From Lactobacillus sp. ESL0791 (GTDB lineage Bacteria > Bacillota > Bacilli > Lactobacillales > Lactobacillaceae), in assembly GCF_029433255.1 (NCBI RefSeq), contig NZ_JAQTHU010000001.1, forward strand, positions 1,860,001 through 1,924,000: DNA of 64,000 nt. Reading direction: 5' to 3'. Positions 36,653-45,901 of this stretch are shown one piece after another. The notes beneath the pieces are model-generated. The model searched no databases and was not told the origin of the DNA. It saw nothing but the letters and a program-made list of their open reading frames with translations. The first letter of the stretch is position 1. Each line of letters begins with the position of its first letter. Both the position numbers and the translations under genes were made by a program.

Positions 36653-37467
36653 AGGTCATAATCCTCCTCATCATCTTCACTATCAGTAACATTTTCCGTC
36701 GCTGCAGCCGTTGAAGCGGTCTTAGCAACTTGGGGTTCACGTGTCGCTCTTTCATATAGAAATGCGAAAACTAAGGCGATTAGAGTGATTGGTAAAATAT
36801 CTAATTTCAAATATGAAGATAAAACAAAACCTAAGATAACAAACATCCACAGTTCGCCTTTTTTCAGCATCGTCATCATTAACAAAGCAATACCCACTGA
36901 AGGAATAATTGAACCCGCAGTACTTAAACCGTTGATTATAAATTTAGGTAGGTCATTGATCGCTGTTTGAATAGCTCCTGCACCAAATTGCAAAGCTAGA
37001 AAAGTAGGAAATGCACGCGTAAAACCATACAAGAGTGCTGGCGGCCAGGTTAGCCAATAAGTTCCTTTTACGTCTGCCTTATCTGCTAATTTTTTAGCCC
37101 AGCCATTAAGCGAACAATTGATTGTTTCAATTAAGACAAGCAGCTGTTGTGCCAAGATCGAGGTCGGCACAGCTAGTGTAATCGCCGTAGCGACCATCGT
37201 TGAGATTGAGCCGTTAGTATTACCCATGATTGCCAGCGATGTGCTGATCATAGTGCCCGTAATCAAGTCTGGCGCCATGTAGGCACCAACATCGCCAATG
37301 CCCATCCACATAATCTCAAGCGTAGCACCAATAACCAAACCTGCCTGCAAATTACCGAGAATTATTCCAACAATCGGTGCAATCAATAGCGGTCGCCGGA
37401 ACATTTTTGTACTTACATCATCAATTCCTAAAAGAAAAGCCAATGCAGTTAAAATGAAGACCTTCAT
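36649..37467 (-). CDS. Mannose-family PTS IIC component
   Basis: Membrane subunit of 272 residues with IIC-Man motifs: GNLQAGLVIGATLEIMWMGIGDVGAYMAPD (in part), IPSVGIALLMMTML and FVLSSYLKLDILP. It has an acidic C-terminal tail rich in Glu/Asp. It overlaps the IIB stop by 4 nt and the IID start by 4 nt, indicating tight coupling. Confidence 0.93.
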   Translation of the reverse strand: MKVFILTALAFLLGIDDVSTKMFRRPLLIAPIVGIILGNLQAGLVIGATLEIMWMGIGDVGAYMAPDLITGTMISTSLAIMGNTNGSISTMVATAITLAVPTSILAQQLLVLIETINCSLNGWAKKLADKADVKGTYWLTWPPALLYGFTRAFPTFLALQFGAGAIQTAINDLPKFIINGLSTAGSIIPSVGIALLMMTMLKKGELWMFVILGFVLSSYLKLDILPITLIALVFAFLYERATREPQVAKTASTAAATENVTDSEDDEEDYDL

Positions 37468-37940
37468 TTATTTAACACCTCACTTAATTTAACAGCACTA
37501 TCAGTCGGTACCATTTGAATCTCAATATCAACTCCTTGATCAAGCAATTTCTCCAAAGTTTGCTTTTCTTCTTCAGTCAGAAAAACCGCCTTAGTGTATT
37601 GCTTGCGTTGGTCATTACCACGAATACCACCAATATTTAGCTTAGGAATTTGGTAGCCACTGGCAACTATTTCTTCAACCGTAAACGGTGAAGCAAAAAG
37701 CAGCATGGTCCGTCTTGTAACCGGATTGTTGGGAACAATCTTCAAAAACTTTTCTGTTGAAAAAATATGCAGTTTGATATTGCTTGGAACACTCATCTTT
37801 AAAACATTAGACTGAATCTTATCCTTAGCAACCTGGTCATCAACAATAATCACCTGCTCAATTTGCTTAACATTCAGCCAGGTCGTGACCACCTGACCAT
37901 GAATCAAACGATCATCTATCCTACAAAATTCCACTGCCAT
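37464..37940 (-). CDS. Mannose-family PTS IIB component
   Basis: Phosphotransfer subunit of 158 residues; His14 in CRIDDRLIHGQVVT is the phosphorylation site. KLNIGGIRGNDQRKQYTKAV and EIQMVPTD are typical later motifs. It overlaps the IIA 3' end by 20 nt. Confidence 0.93.
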   Translation of the reverse strand: MAVEFCRIDDRLIHGQVVTTWLNVKQIEQVIIVDDQVAKDKIQSNVLKMSVPSNIKLHIFSTEKFLKIVPNNPVTRRTMLLFASPFTVEEIVASGYQIPKLNIGGIRGNDQRKQYTKAVFLTEEEKQTLEKLLDQGVDIEIQMVPTDSAVKLSEVLNK

Positions 37941-38370
37941 CTTCGTCTTCCTCCTCTTCTTGAAATCTTTCTGAGATATTTTGAAAACCTATTTTGTACG
38001 ATTTTTTTAACGATTCTGCCAATTCGGCCAAACTTCGCTCCCGATTGGTAAATAAGTCCAGTAGCATCGGCAAATTTAAACCGCTTAATACTAAAACATT
38101 ATCTTTTTCTAAACAGAACGTGCCACTAACGTTTGAGGGTGTTCCGCCCAAAATATCAACTAAAATAATTGTCCCCTTACCCGTATCTAAGGCAGCATAC
38201 TTCTGTTCCATTTCTTCTTTAGCTTGTTCTAGGTTTAAATTTTCGGTAACAGAAAGCACAGCACAATTATCTTGTTGACCGACAATCATTTCCGCACTGC
38301 GTAATGCTTCTTTGGCCAAATATCCATGGCTGGCCAAAATTACGGCCACCCCCGGTGTTTTATTAGTCAC
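37921..38370 (-). CDS. Mannose-family PTS IIA component
   Basis: Phosphocarrier of 149 residues, phosphorylation site His15 in VILASHGYLA; VDILGGTPSNV and SGLNLPMLLD are family motifs. It ends in an acidic tail. The ATG overlaps the stop of the upstream tyrosine phosphatase gene by 8 nt, so the phosphatase belongs to the same operon. Confidence 0.92.
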   Translation of the reverse strand: MTNKTPGVAVILASHGYLAKEALRSAEMIVGQQDNCAVLSVTENLNLEQAKEEMEQKYAALDTGKGTIILVDILGGTPSNVSGTFCLEKDNVLVLSGLNLPMLLDLFTNRERSLAELAESLKKSYKIGFQNISERFQEEEEDEDGSGIL

Positions 38371-39448
38371 AATTATCGACTCCTTTCTCTAAATAAAAAT
38401 CCCTCGCCTGATTGATTTCAGCCATAGTTAAACCAAAATGTTCTTGAAAATAATTCTCTGGCGTTCCAAATAATTCACGAATTTTAGCAATGGCCGCTTT
38501 AACGTAGCTTTCTCTTGTATCAATCATTGCCATCAAATAATCCAAATATGACTTCTTTTGCACTAATTCATGATACAGGTCATACTTTAATTGGTTACGG
38601 TCTTTACGAATAATTTTTGTTAACATGTAATCCTTAATTACATCATCATCCTTTATGTTAAGCAGCAACAGAACCAGCATTGAGCCAAAACCTGTTCGAT
38701 CTTTGCCGCCACGGCAATGATGCAGCAGAGGTAAATCTTCTTTTCTAACAACCGCTTTTAAAAATCGTCCATAAGCTTTTTGAGCGACCGGCGAAGTTAC
38801 CATATCTTGATAACTTTCGATAACATTTTCGCCCCGATCATTAATATACCTTTCTGGTACATCACCATTCTCCAATGATTGAACTAATTTCTCATTTTCC
38901 CCCTTCAAGTCAACCACACTAGCAGCTGCTTCAGAAAAGCTCGATTGTGGGTCACAATTTAATATTTGAACGACCGTCGGTAAAAACTTATTAGGATGAA
39001 ACCGACGTTCATGCGGTGAACGATAATCAACAATTGTCTGCAAATTGTAATTAGTCAGAATTTGTTGGTCCGTTTCATCAATTTTAGATAATTGATCACC
39101 ACGAAACAGGATACCCCATTTCAAGATACGACCATCATTTGCTTCATAGCCACCCATGTCACGGACATTAATTGCGTTAGCAAGCGGCAAAACCCTCTCA
39201 GCAAAGAGATTCGTAGAAAAATTTTTGGATTTAATCAAAAAATATTTAGGTAGTTCCGTGCGCGAAACTGTCACGCAGAATTCACCTGTTGTGCTCGTGG
39301 CGATTACCTTTACAATTTTTTCTCTTACAGGCAGAGAACCCATCAAAAGTTGATACTCTCCTGAATTAGCTTCTTTTAATTTGATATTTAATTCATCACC
39401 ATCACGTTTCATTTCCACCCTTGGTAAAATATATGGTTGTTCCTTCAT
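38363..39448 (-). CDS. Protein-tyrosine-phosphatase-like protein in a PTS operon
   Basis: A 361-residue phosphatase. The catalytic CX5R motif is LLHHCRGGKDRTGFGSML (about residues 232-249). NVRDMGGYEANDG and LFRGDQLSKID before it mark the Y_phosphatase3/LipA-like family, which includes tyrosine and phosphoinositide phosphatases. The N-terminal ~100 residues resemble an Ig-like or beta domain of unknown role. The ATG at 39448 is chosen because a promoter (39501-39473) lies between it and the upstream ATG at 39481, and AGGGG precedes it. It is first in the mannose-family operon; a role in dephosphorylating a sugar phosphate or a protein is open. Confidence 0.82.
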   Translation of the reverse strand: MKEQPYILPRVEMKRDGDELNIKLKEANSGEYQLLMGSLPVREKIVKVIATSTTGEFCVTVSRTELPKYFLIKSKNFSTNLFAERVLPLANAINVRDMGGYEANDGRILKWGILFRGDQLSKIDETDQQILTNYNLQTIVDYRSPHERRFHPNKFLPTVVQILNCDPQSSFSEAAASVVDLKGENEKLVQSLENGDVPERYINDRGENVIESYQDMVTSPVAQKAYGRFLKAVVRKEDLPLLHHCRGGKDRTGFGSMLVLLLLNIKDDDVIKDYMLTKIIRKDRNQLKYDLYHELVQKKSYLDYLMAMIDTRESYVKAAIAKIRELFGTPENYFQEHFGLTMAEINQARDFYLEKGVDNCD

Positions 39449-39472
39449 GCTCTTGCAACCCCTTTCAGCATG

Positions 39473-39501
39473 ATTATACATTACGAAAATAGTTTTATCA
39501 A
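39473..39501 (-). promoter_or_regulatory. Sigma-70 promoter of the phosphatase/mannose-family operon
   Basis: Minus strand TTGATA (39501-39496), 17-nt spacer, TATAAT (39478-39473), 25 nt before the start codon. The good -35/-10 match argues that this operon is not sigma-54 dependent. Confidence 0.8.
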
Positions 39502-39621
39502 TATTAAATTTATGAAAATAATTTTCTTTTCCTACAGAATGAGCTATAATTTAAACTAAGTAAAACTAATTTCTGAAGCAATGAATACTCATAATTTAAT
39601 ATTTATTAGGAGAAAATAATT

Positions 39622-40422
39622 TTGAATCCATTAATTTCAATCCAAAAAAATTATTTAACTTTTTCGAAAGTTGAAAAAAGAATTGCAGACTACATTCTAC
39701 AAAACAGCTTTAAGCTCAACAACATGAAAATAACCGAATTAGCTGCAAAAACCTCCGCGTCTAACGCGACGATTACCCGCTTTGTTAAGAAAATTGGCTG
39801 TGACAGTTATTCGGATATGAAAGTCAATATCGGCAAGCATTCAATTCATACTGCACTCAAGGAAAAAAATAATGTACTGGATGAGGTATTCAATTTTTAC
39901 CAAACCGTGATCAAAAATACACAACAAATGATTGATGAAAATTTGATTAAACAATTCATTGCACTTCTAAAAAAGCAGAAAAATATTATTGTTATCGGTG
40001 CTAGCAGTTCTGGGACTTCGGCCCAAACTTTAGGTCTAAGACTAATACGAATGGGAATTAACGCAAATAGCTTTGACGATCAGTTTTGGATGCAGATGAG
40101 GGCAAGCATTGCTACAAAAGATGATCTATTTTTGGCAATTTCAAACAGTGGTATCACCGACTGTATCGTGAAAACATTAACATTTGCCAAAAAAGGACAC
40201 GCAAAAATTGTTTCAATTACCAGTTATTTAGACAATCCAGTCGCACAAATGAGCGATTTAACTTTTCATGTATATAACCCGCGCTTTGCTGACAACGAAA
40301 AATTTGTTAACTCGCAATTTTCTAATATGTACTTGATTGATATTCTAACCTCGTATCTTCAAGAAGAACCCAGCTTTAAAAACACGATGCAGACTACACG
40401 CGAGGCAATTGATGACAAATAA
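39622..40422 (+). CDS. RpiR/MurR-family transcriptional regulator (HTH + SIS)
   Basis: A 266-residue regulator: N-terminal helix-turn-helix (KITELAAKTSASNATITRFVKKIGC) and C-terminal SIS domain binding a sugar phosphate (IVIGASSSGTSAQTL, AISNSGITDC). It begins with TTG at 39622; an AGGAG site lies 9 nt upstream and no better ATG is available. It is divergent from the phosphatase/PTS operon and is the natural candidate for its control. Confidence 0.88.
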   Translation: MNPLISIQKNYLTFSKVEKRIADYILQNSFKLNNMKITELAAKTSASNATITRFVKKIGCDSYSDMKVNIGKHSIHTALKEKNNVLDEVFNFYQTVIKNTQQMIDENLIKQFIALLKKQKNIIVIGASSSGTSAQTLGLRLIRMGINANSFDDQFWMQMRASIATKDDLFLAISNSGITDCIVKTLTFAKKGHAKIVSITSYLDNPVAQMSDLTFHVYNPRFADNEKFVNSQFSNMYLIDILTSYLQEEPSFKNTMQTTREAIDDK

Positions 40423-40541
40423 ACTTGATAATCTAGCTTTGAATTGATTGCTTCAGTACTTTATGGTATTCTGCCTTTTCCAATCTCGGACAATCTGTAT
40501 TACAATGTAGCTATACTAAAAATAGAAAGAAGTTGTTTAAA

Positions 40542-40583
40542 ATGGTAAAAAAATGGCAACAGACAGCAGATGATAGATATTAA
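40542..40583 (+). CDS. Possible 13-residue leader peptide before hflX
   Basis: ATG GTA AAA AAA TGG ... TAT TAA encodes MVKKWQQTADDRY; GAAAGAAG before it could be a ribosome site. A possible -10 (TATACT, 40512-40517) lies just upstream. It ends 23 nt before hflX. Translation-stress genes sometimes have such leaders, but this one is only a suggestion. Confidence 0.3.
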   Translation: MVKKWQQTADDRY

Positions 40584-40606
40584 GTTAAATTACAGAAAGG
40601 GATTAA

Positions 40607-41890
40607 ATGATCGATAACCAATTACACAAAACTAAGGCTTACATTGCCGGCGTAAATTTAAATGATCCTAATTTTGCTTATTACATGAGCGAATTAGCCA
40701 ACTTAACACAAGCTAATAACATGGAAGTTGTTGGCCAATCTCAGCAAAACAGCCAGCAAATTGTTGCCGGAACTTACTTTGGTCTCGGCAAAATCAACGA
40801 AATTAAGGACATGGCTCGCGGGCTGAAAGCAAGGGTCGTAATCTTAAATGATGAGTTGACACCTGTACAAATCCGCAATTTAGAAAAATTAACTAAATTG
40901 CGCGTAATTGACCGGACAGAACTTATTCTTGAAATTTTTGCCAAACGGGCACGGACAAAGCAGGCTAAATTACAAGTGCAGCTTGCACGCCTGCAATACG
41001 AACTACCGCGCCTGCATCCTTCCGAAAATAATCTTGACCAGCAACGGGGCAATGGCGGTTCAAGCAGCGGCGGCTTTGCTAACCGTGGGGCTGGTGAATC
41101 AAAGCTGGAATTAAATCGACGGACAATCGGCAAACAGATTTCCAGCATCAAAAAAGAGCTGAAAGCAATCACCGGCCAGGAAGAAATCAAGGCCAAACGG
41201 CGCAATCAAACCCATATTCCAAAAGTTGCACTTGTCGGCTATACCAACGCGGGAAAATCAACAACAATGAATGGTTTACTTAAAGAATTTTCCGCGGAAG
41301 CTGATGAAAAAGAGGTCTTTGTCAAAGACATGCTGTTCGCAACTCTAGATACCAGTGTCCGTCGCATCGATTTGCCGCACAACTTTAGCTTTATTCTTTC
41401 CGACACCGTTGGCTTCATCTCGAAACTGCCGCACAATTTAATTGAATCGTTCAAGGCAACCCTGCAGGAAGCAAAGGACGCCGACCTTTTAATCAACGTT
41501 GTTGATGCGTCCGACCCCAACATGCTGCAGATGATCCGGACAACCCAGACAGTCTTGAGTGAAATTGGGGTAAAGAACATTCCGATAATTACCGCTTATA
41601 ACAAAGCAGACAAAACTGACCGCAAGTTTCCCCAAATCGAAGGCAGCGATGTTCTATATTCGGCAACAGACGAGCAGTCAATTAAATTGCTAGCGCAACT
41701 AATTACCAAACAAGTTTTCACCAATTACCAAAAATGTGAATTGTTGTTGCCGCTAAAAGACGGCAAATTACTGTCGTACCTGCACGAACACGCACAAGTC
41801 ATTAAGGAAGATTATCAAACTGATGGTGTGCACACTGAGGTAAGACTGGCCCCGGAAAATCAATCGCAATTTGAAAAATATATAGTTTAA
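40607..41890 (+). CDS. hflX: Ribosome-splitting GTPase HflX
   Basis: GTPase that binds the 50S subunit and helps rescue stalled ribosomes under stress. The N-terminal HflX domain includes GTYFGLGKINEIKDM and the glycine-rich linker GGSSSGGFANRGAGE, followed by ETKLE-like GESKLELNRR. The G domain (about residues 203-365) shows G1 GYTNAGKST, G3 DTVGFISKLPH and G4 NKAD. A C-terminal tail follows. Length of 427 residues is standard. The RBS is AAAGGGA. It is followed by a strong terminator and appears to be a single-gene unit, possibly with a leader. Confidence 0.95.
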   Translation: MIDNQLHKTKAYIAGVNLNDPNFAYYMSELANLTQANNMEVVGQSQQNSQQIVAGTYFGLGKINEIKDMARGLKARVVILNDELTPVQIRNLEKLTKLRVIDRTELILEIFAKRARTKQAKLQVQLARLQYELPRLHPSENNLDQQRGNGGSSSGGFANRGAGESKLELNRRTIGKQISSIKKELKAITGQEEIKAKRRNQTHIPKVALVGYTNAGKSTTMNGLLKEFSAEADEKEVFVKDMLFATLDTSVRRIDLPHNFSFILSDTVGFISKLPHNLIESFKATLQEAKDADLLINVVDASDPNMLQMIRTTQTVLSEIGVKNIPIITAYNKADKTDRKFPQIEGSDVLYSATDEQSIKLLAQLITKQVFTNYQKCELLLPLKDGKLLSYLHEHAQVIKEDYQTDGVHTEVRLAPENQSQFEKYIV

Positions 41891-41892
41891 CA

Positions 41893-41928
41893 AAAAAGGA
41901 TGACTGTGAAAATTCAGTCATCCTTTTT
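41893..41928. terminator. Terminator after hflX
   Basis: Perfect 14-bp stem AAAAAGGATGACTG/CAGTCATCCTTTTT with an 8-nt loop; T-rich on both strands, so it serves the convergent NlpC/P60 gene as well. Confidence 0.92.
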
Positions 41929-41943
41929 AAATTATGATAGTTT

Positions 41944-42789
41944 TTATTGTAAAACCCGTTTAGCAAGTGAGGGGTAATAATATGGAGTAATTGTCTGCTG
42001 CACCACGCCCTGATCAGGGGTTGCCGCATGAACATACTGGTTGTTGCCAACATAAATCGCAACGTGATAGGGGGCATTGGCTGCACCCCAATACAATAAA
42101 TCGCCTGGCTGCAATTGGCTCATGGGAACCGTTGTTCCCACTTTTACCTGATCGGTCGTCACGCGCGGCAAGCTGAGGCCAGCGGCCTGCTGGTAAACAT
42201 ACTGAACTAGGCTAGAACAGTCAAAACTGGCACTGCTGTTAGCACCCCATACATATGGTTTACCTATCTGCTGCTTTGCCAAAGCAACGACAGCGGCTGC
42301 TGAACTAGAGCTGGGTACCGCAGCAACATTAGCAATATTAACCGAGTTTAAGTTACTTGCTTGACTCGTATTCGTACTGGGTTTGGTTAGCACTTGCGGC
42401 TTGGGTGCCTGACTTAAATTTTGCTTTTTGGTGCTTGCTTTAACCACTGCCTGCTTTTCTTTTTTTACCTTAGCAGGGACACTATTAGCAGTCAGATCAA
42501 TCGTATTGCGTGCCTCAAGCCATTCATTCACGCCAACTTTGTACCATAAATTTCCCTGACCATCAGTTGCTGTTGCCGCCACATTCCACTTACTATTGTT
42601 TTTGGCTTTAAAAGCAATCTGATTTTTACTGTAACTAGTCCACACATTGACATTTTTGCCAGAGATTGCCACCCTCTTTAATGGGGCAGAATAACTTGCA
42701 GCCAGTACCGCTTGGGCACTAGGTGCAGCAGCAATCCCCGTAAAAGTCAAAAAGACTGCAGTCCCAATTTTCAAAAAATTATATTTCAT
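41944..42789 (-). CDS. Secreted NlpC/P60 peptidoglycan hydrolase (first)
   Basis: Exported cell-wall endopeptidase of 281 residues. A signal peptide (MKYNFLKIGTAVFLTFTGIA..., cut near residue 31) is followed by an SH3-like wall-binding region (about 35-100), a Lys/Ser/Thr/Ala-rich linker (about 105-165) and the C-terminal NlpC/P60 domain. The catalytic cysteine is in FDCSSLVQYVY, the histidine in PYHVAIYVG, and the third polar residue is the His in YVHAAT. It is one of three paralogues in 4 kb. GGAG precedes the ATG by 10 nt. Confidence 0.92.
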   Translation of the reverse strand: MKYNFLKIGTAVFLTFTGIAAAPSAQAVLAASYSAPLKRVAISGKNVNVWTSYSKNQIAFKAKNNSKWNVAATATDGQGNLWYKVGVNEWLEARNTIDLTANSVPAKVKKEKQAVVKASTKKQNLSQAPKPQVLTKPSTNTSQASNLNSVNIANVAAVPSSSSAAAVVALAKQQIGKPYVWGANSSASFDCSSLVQYVYQQAAGLSLPRVTTDQVKVGTTVPMSQLQPGDLLYWGAANAPYHVAIYVGNNQYVHAATPDQGVVQQTITPYYYPSLAKRVLQ

Positions 42790-42875
42790 TAATCAAATTC
42801 TCCTTAATTGCCAAAACAAAACTCTTCTTTCATTATAGAAGCATTCTGTTATCAGAGTAAACAAAAAGGCACCTA

Positions 42876-42883
42876 GCTTTTCT
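42876..42883. repeat. Left target duplication of ISL3-type element
   Basis: GCTTTTCT, repeated at 44340-44347; an 8-bp duplication as expected for ISL3-family insertion. Confidence 0.9.
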
Positions 42884-44339
42884 GGTTCTACAATTAATCC
42901 TGTTGATGAATACTCTATGGTATTATGTTAACAGGATATTTTTTGTACAAAAAAGAGGCCTTAGCCTCCACTTAAATTTCCTAATACCACTTAAAAAGAT
43001 TGGAGCTTTGACTATGACCTCTCTCAATAATTCTATTAAATTTTTACTCGATATTAAAGACCCTAACATTATTTTTTCTGATTTTTATTTGGCTAAGGAC
43101 CAATCAACCAAGATATTAGTGGCTAAACTGCTGTCTTCTTTAAAGCAATGCCCTAATTGCCATAATTCGCTTGCTCCTTATGGCGGCTATAATTCTACTC
43201 TCAGCTATCCTTCTTATGATGCCTCTAGGCCTATTAAGATTAAGCTTTATAAGTAAAGAATGATTTGTAATAATTGCCAGCATACTTTCCAAGCAACTAG
43301 CTCTTTGGTTAATAAACATTGCTTTATTGCCAATCCTAGCAAGCAGAAAATTATTCAAGAATTAACCACTGATCGTTCAATGAAGGATATTGCCAAAGCT
43401 AACAATGTTTCTGACCATACTGTTTTGCGCGAACTCACCAAGTTCAAGCATCAGCCGCAAATGTGTGACTATGAATACTTGCCAAAACACCTAGGAGTCG
43501 ATGAATTTCGTGGGGTAAAAGGAGAATTGCACTTTATCTGTATTGATGGTGACAGTCACCGCATTATTAAAATCTTAGAAAGCCGGCGTAAAAAGGACAT
43601 TAAAAATTATTTTATGAAATTTCCTTTGCTAGTTAGAAGGCAGGTTAAGACCATTACCATGGATCTCAATGCTTATTATCAAGATCTTGCTCGGGTACTC
43701 TTTCCCAATGCGCAAATTATTATTGATCGCTTTCATCTCGTTCAGATGCTTAATCGTTCCTTTAACCAGCTGCGAGTTCAGACCATGAAACAGTATGAAC
43801 ATAGCGACAGCCGTTACAAACTGCTCAAGTATTACTGGAAGTTTTATTTAAAGCCGGTAGCTGATTTAAAAGGCGATAAACTCAAGTACTATCACCATCT
43901 CAAAAGGATGTCTAATCAAGCTTTTATCGTAGATGAGGGACTTGATTGTTCGCCCAAGCTGAGAAACACCTATAATTTCCTGCAAGGCTTTAGTAAAGCA
44001 TTGAGAACAAAGAATGTGGGACAAATGTTGGAATTACTAGACTGCAAAGAAGATTTAGGCACACAAATGAAGATTACGGTTAAAACCTTCAAACACAATC
44101 GCACAGCCGTTCTAAACGCCGCAAGATTTAAGTATGCCAATGGTTGTGTTGAGGGAACTAACCGCAAGATTAAGCAGATAGAGCGCACAGCTTATGGCTA
44201 TCGAAATTTTGATAATCTAGTAACCAGAATCATGCTGGAATCAAAAAATAGTGTGCTAAAAGAAAACACTTTAAGCAAGATTGCTTAAAGCATTTAAAAT
44301 CAAATATTATTTTTCATCAACAGCACTTGACGGAGAGCC
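42884..44339. mobile_element. Complete ISL3-family insertion sequence (1,456 bp)
   Basis: The ends GGTTCTACAATTAATCCTGT... and, on the other strand, GGCTCTCCGTCAAGTGCTGT... are imperfect inverted repeats that share GGYTCT and TGTTGATGAA. Direct repeats GCTTTTCT flank both sides. One transposase gene lies inside. The element sits between two NlpC/P60 genes and breaks neither. Confidence 0.92.
43014..44288 (+). pseudogene. ISL3-family transposase with an internal stop codon
   Basis: The N-terminal zinc ribbon (CPNCHNS and CNNCQHTF) and the DDE core (LGVDEFRG, TMDLNAYYQDL, IDRFHLVQMLNR, VEGTNRKIKQIERTAYGYRNF) identify the ISL3 family. Codon 81 at 43254-43256 is TAA inside the zinc ribbon, with both sides in one frame; the ancestral codon was probably CAA (KLYKQRMIC). 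A separate product from ATG 43260 would lack half of the zinc ribbon. The 425-codon length is otherwise normal. The element is likely unable to move by itself unless the stop is read through. Confidence 0.9.
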
Positions 44340-44347
44340 GCTTTTCT
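44340..44347. repeat. Right target duplication of ISL3-type element
   Basis: GCTTTTCT, identical to 42876-42883. Confidence 0.9.
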
Positions 44348-44362
44348 AAGCACCCCGCCAAT

Positions 44363-45073
44363 TTAATTAAGTATTCGCTTAGCAACTGAAGGATAAAAGT
44401 AAGGAGAAATGTTCTGCTTAACAACTCCCTCACCAGGACCGGCAGCATGAACATATTGATTATTTCCAACACAGATACCAACATGATACGGTGCCGAAGG
44501 TGAACCCCAGAATAAAACATCACCGGGTTTTAAATCATCCATTGAAACTGTTTTGCCCTGATTAACCTGCGAGGTCGTTGTACGCGTAATATCTTCACCA
44601 GCTGCTTTATTATAAACATAAGAAACTAATCCAGAACAATCAAACGCGCTCGGGCCATTAGAACCCCACGCATACGGCTTACCAACCTGCTCTTTAGCTA
44701 ATGAAACTACTTCTGCAGCTTTATTAGCATCTTCAGTTTTAGACAATTTCTTATTTGCATCAACGGTATACCTTGCTTGAATCCACTTGTCGGTTCCAAT
44801 CTGGTACCAAACTTCACCTTTTTTATCAACTGCACTATTAACTACTTTGACAATTTTTCCGTGCTGGATGCGTTTCCCCGTAAAATTAGGTTCATCATAA
44901 TTATCCCAAACATTGACGCCGTATCCCGGAACGTACTTAATTTTTACTTTTGTTGTGGCAGCTTTAACGTTAGAAGTTACCGAATTTGTCTTTATTGAGC
45001 CAACTGCTGAGACGCTCACGACAGTTAAGGCAGCAGCGGTAGTAAGTTTAACCAGATTACTTTTAATATTCAA
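44363..45073 (-). CDS. Secreted NlpC/P60 peptidoglycan hydrolase (second)
   Basis: A 236-residue secreted hydrolase starting with TTG at 45073 after a GGGAG site. Signal peptide (about 1-38), SH3-like region with VNVWDNYDEPNFTGKRI and VWYQIGTDKWIQARYTV, then NlpC/P60 domain: cysteine in AFDCSGLVSYVY, histidine in YHVGICVG, then HAAGPGEG. It is similar to the first copy but has a shorter linker. Likely a daughter-cell separation or wall-remodelling enzyme. Confidence 0.92.
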   Translation of the reverse strand: MNIKSNLVKLTTAAALTVVSVSAVGSIKTNSVTSNVKAATTKVKIKYVPGYGVNVWDNYDEPNFTGKRIQHGKIVKVVNSAVDKKGEVWYQIGTDKWIQARYTVDANKKLSKTEDANKAAEVVSLAKEQVGKPYAWGSNGPSAFDCSGLVSYVYNKAAGEDITRTTTSQVNQGKTVSMDDLKPGDVLFWGSPSAPYHVGICVGNNQYVHAAGPGEGVVKQNISPYFYPSVAKRILN

Positions 45074-45258
45074 AATTATCTTCTCCCATACCTTTATTGC
45101 ATTAGTGAAAATTAAAAGCTATAATGCCTCTTTACTCATTAACAACTTTATTTTACTCGCACCATGTTACATAATTATTACAGAAACGATACAGTAGACA
45201 AAAAAGCACCCAAATCTGTTTAGGTACTGTAATAAATTTAATTTAAATAGCACATTAA

Positions 45259-45753
45259 TTAAAGAACACGTTCAGCAGCCGAGGGATAAAAGTATTGACT
45301 TAGCTTTTGCTTACGTACACCCTGTGCCGGCGTAGCTGCATGGATAAACTTATGATTCCCAGCATAAATTCCCACATGTTTAGGAGCAGAAGCTGACCCC
45401 CAAAACAGAAGGTCGCCCTTTTTCAATTTCTTAAGTGAAACCTTTTTACCAGCTTTAACTTGGGTATAAGTCGTCCGCGGCAGCTTTTTGTTGCACGCTT
45501 TTTTATAAACATACTGGACTAATCCTGAACAATCAAACGCATTGGGACCAGTAGCGCCATAAACATAGTGTTTACCAACCTGCTTTTTAGCAAGTTTGAC
45601 AACAGCTTCGCGCTTTTCTGTTTTCGAAACCTCAGTTGCATCAACAGCTGCATCGACTTTCTGTGCGGACGTCGCCGCAGTCAGGCCGGTAACAGAAATA
45701 CTGGTTAAAAATAAGAAAGTAATTAACTTGATCACTTCATGTTTATGTTTCAA
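45259..45753 (-). CDS. Secreted NlpC/P60 peptidoglycan hydrolase (third, short)
   Basis: A 164-residue protein with a signal peptide and the NlpC/P60 domain only: cysteine in NAFDCSGLVQYVY, histidine in PKHVGIYAG, then FIHAATPAQG. The SH3-like part of the other two copies is missing. A TTG at 45753 with a GGGAG site 8 nt ahead gives a proper signal peptide (KHKHEVIKLITFLFLTS). The upstream ATG at 45804 would add 17 residues with no ribosome site. It is strongly basic (many Lys). Confidence 0.85.
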   Translation of the reverse strand: MKHKHEVIKLITFLFLTSISVTGLTAATSAQKVDAAVDATEVSKTEKREAVVKLAKKQVGKHYVYGATGPNAFDCSGLVQYVYKKACNKKLPRTTYTQVKAGKKVSLKKLKKGDLLFWGSASAPKHVGIYAGNHKFIHAATPAQGVRKQKLSQYFYPSAAERVL

Positions 45754-45901
45754 AGCTCTTTCTCCCTCAGATTCAATTGTTCCTAAAATTAATCTAATCA
45801 ACAATATATATCATACCCAGGAAATGTTACACATTTGTGTCAAAATAACTACCATCAGGTTAAAAATATTCTATATCAGCCTTCTTGTTATAAAATACAG
45901 T

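Noticed and set aside
39449..39481. Longer start for the tyrosine-phosphatase-like gene
   Set aside because: The ATG at 39481 lies upstream of the predicted transcription start (promoter 39501-39473).
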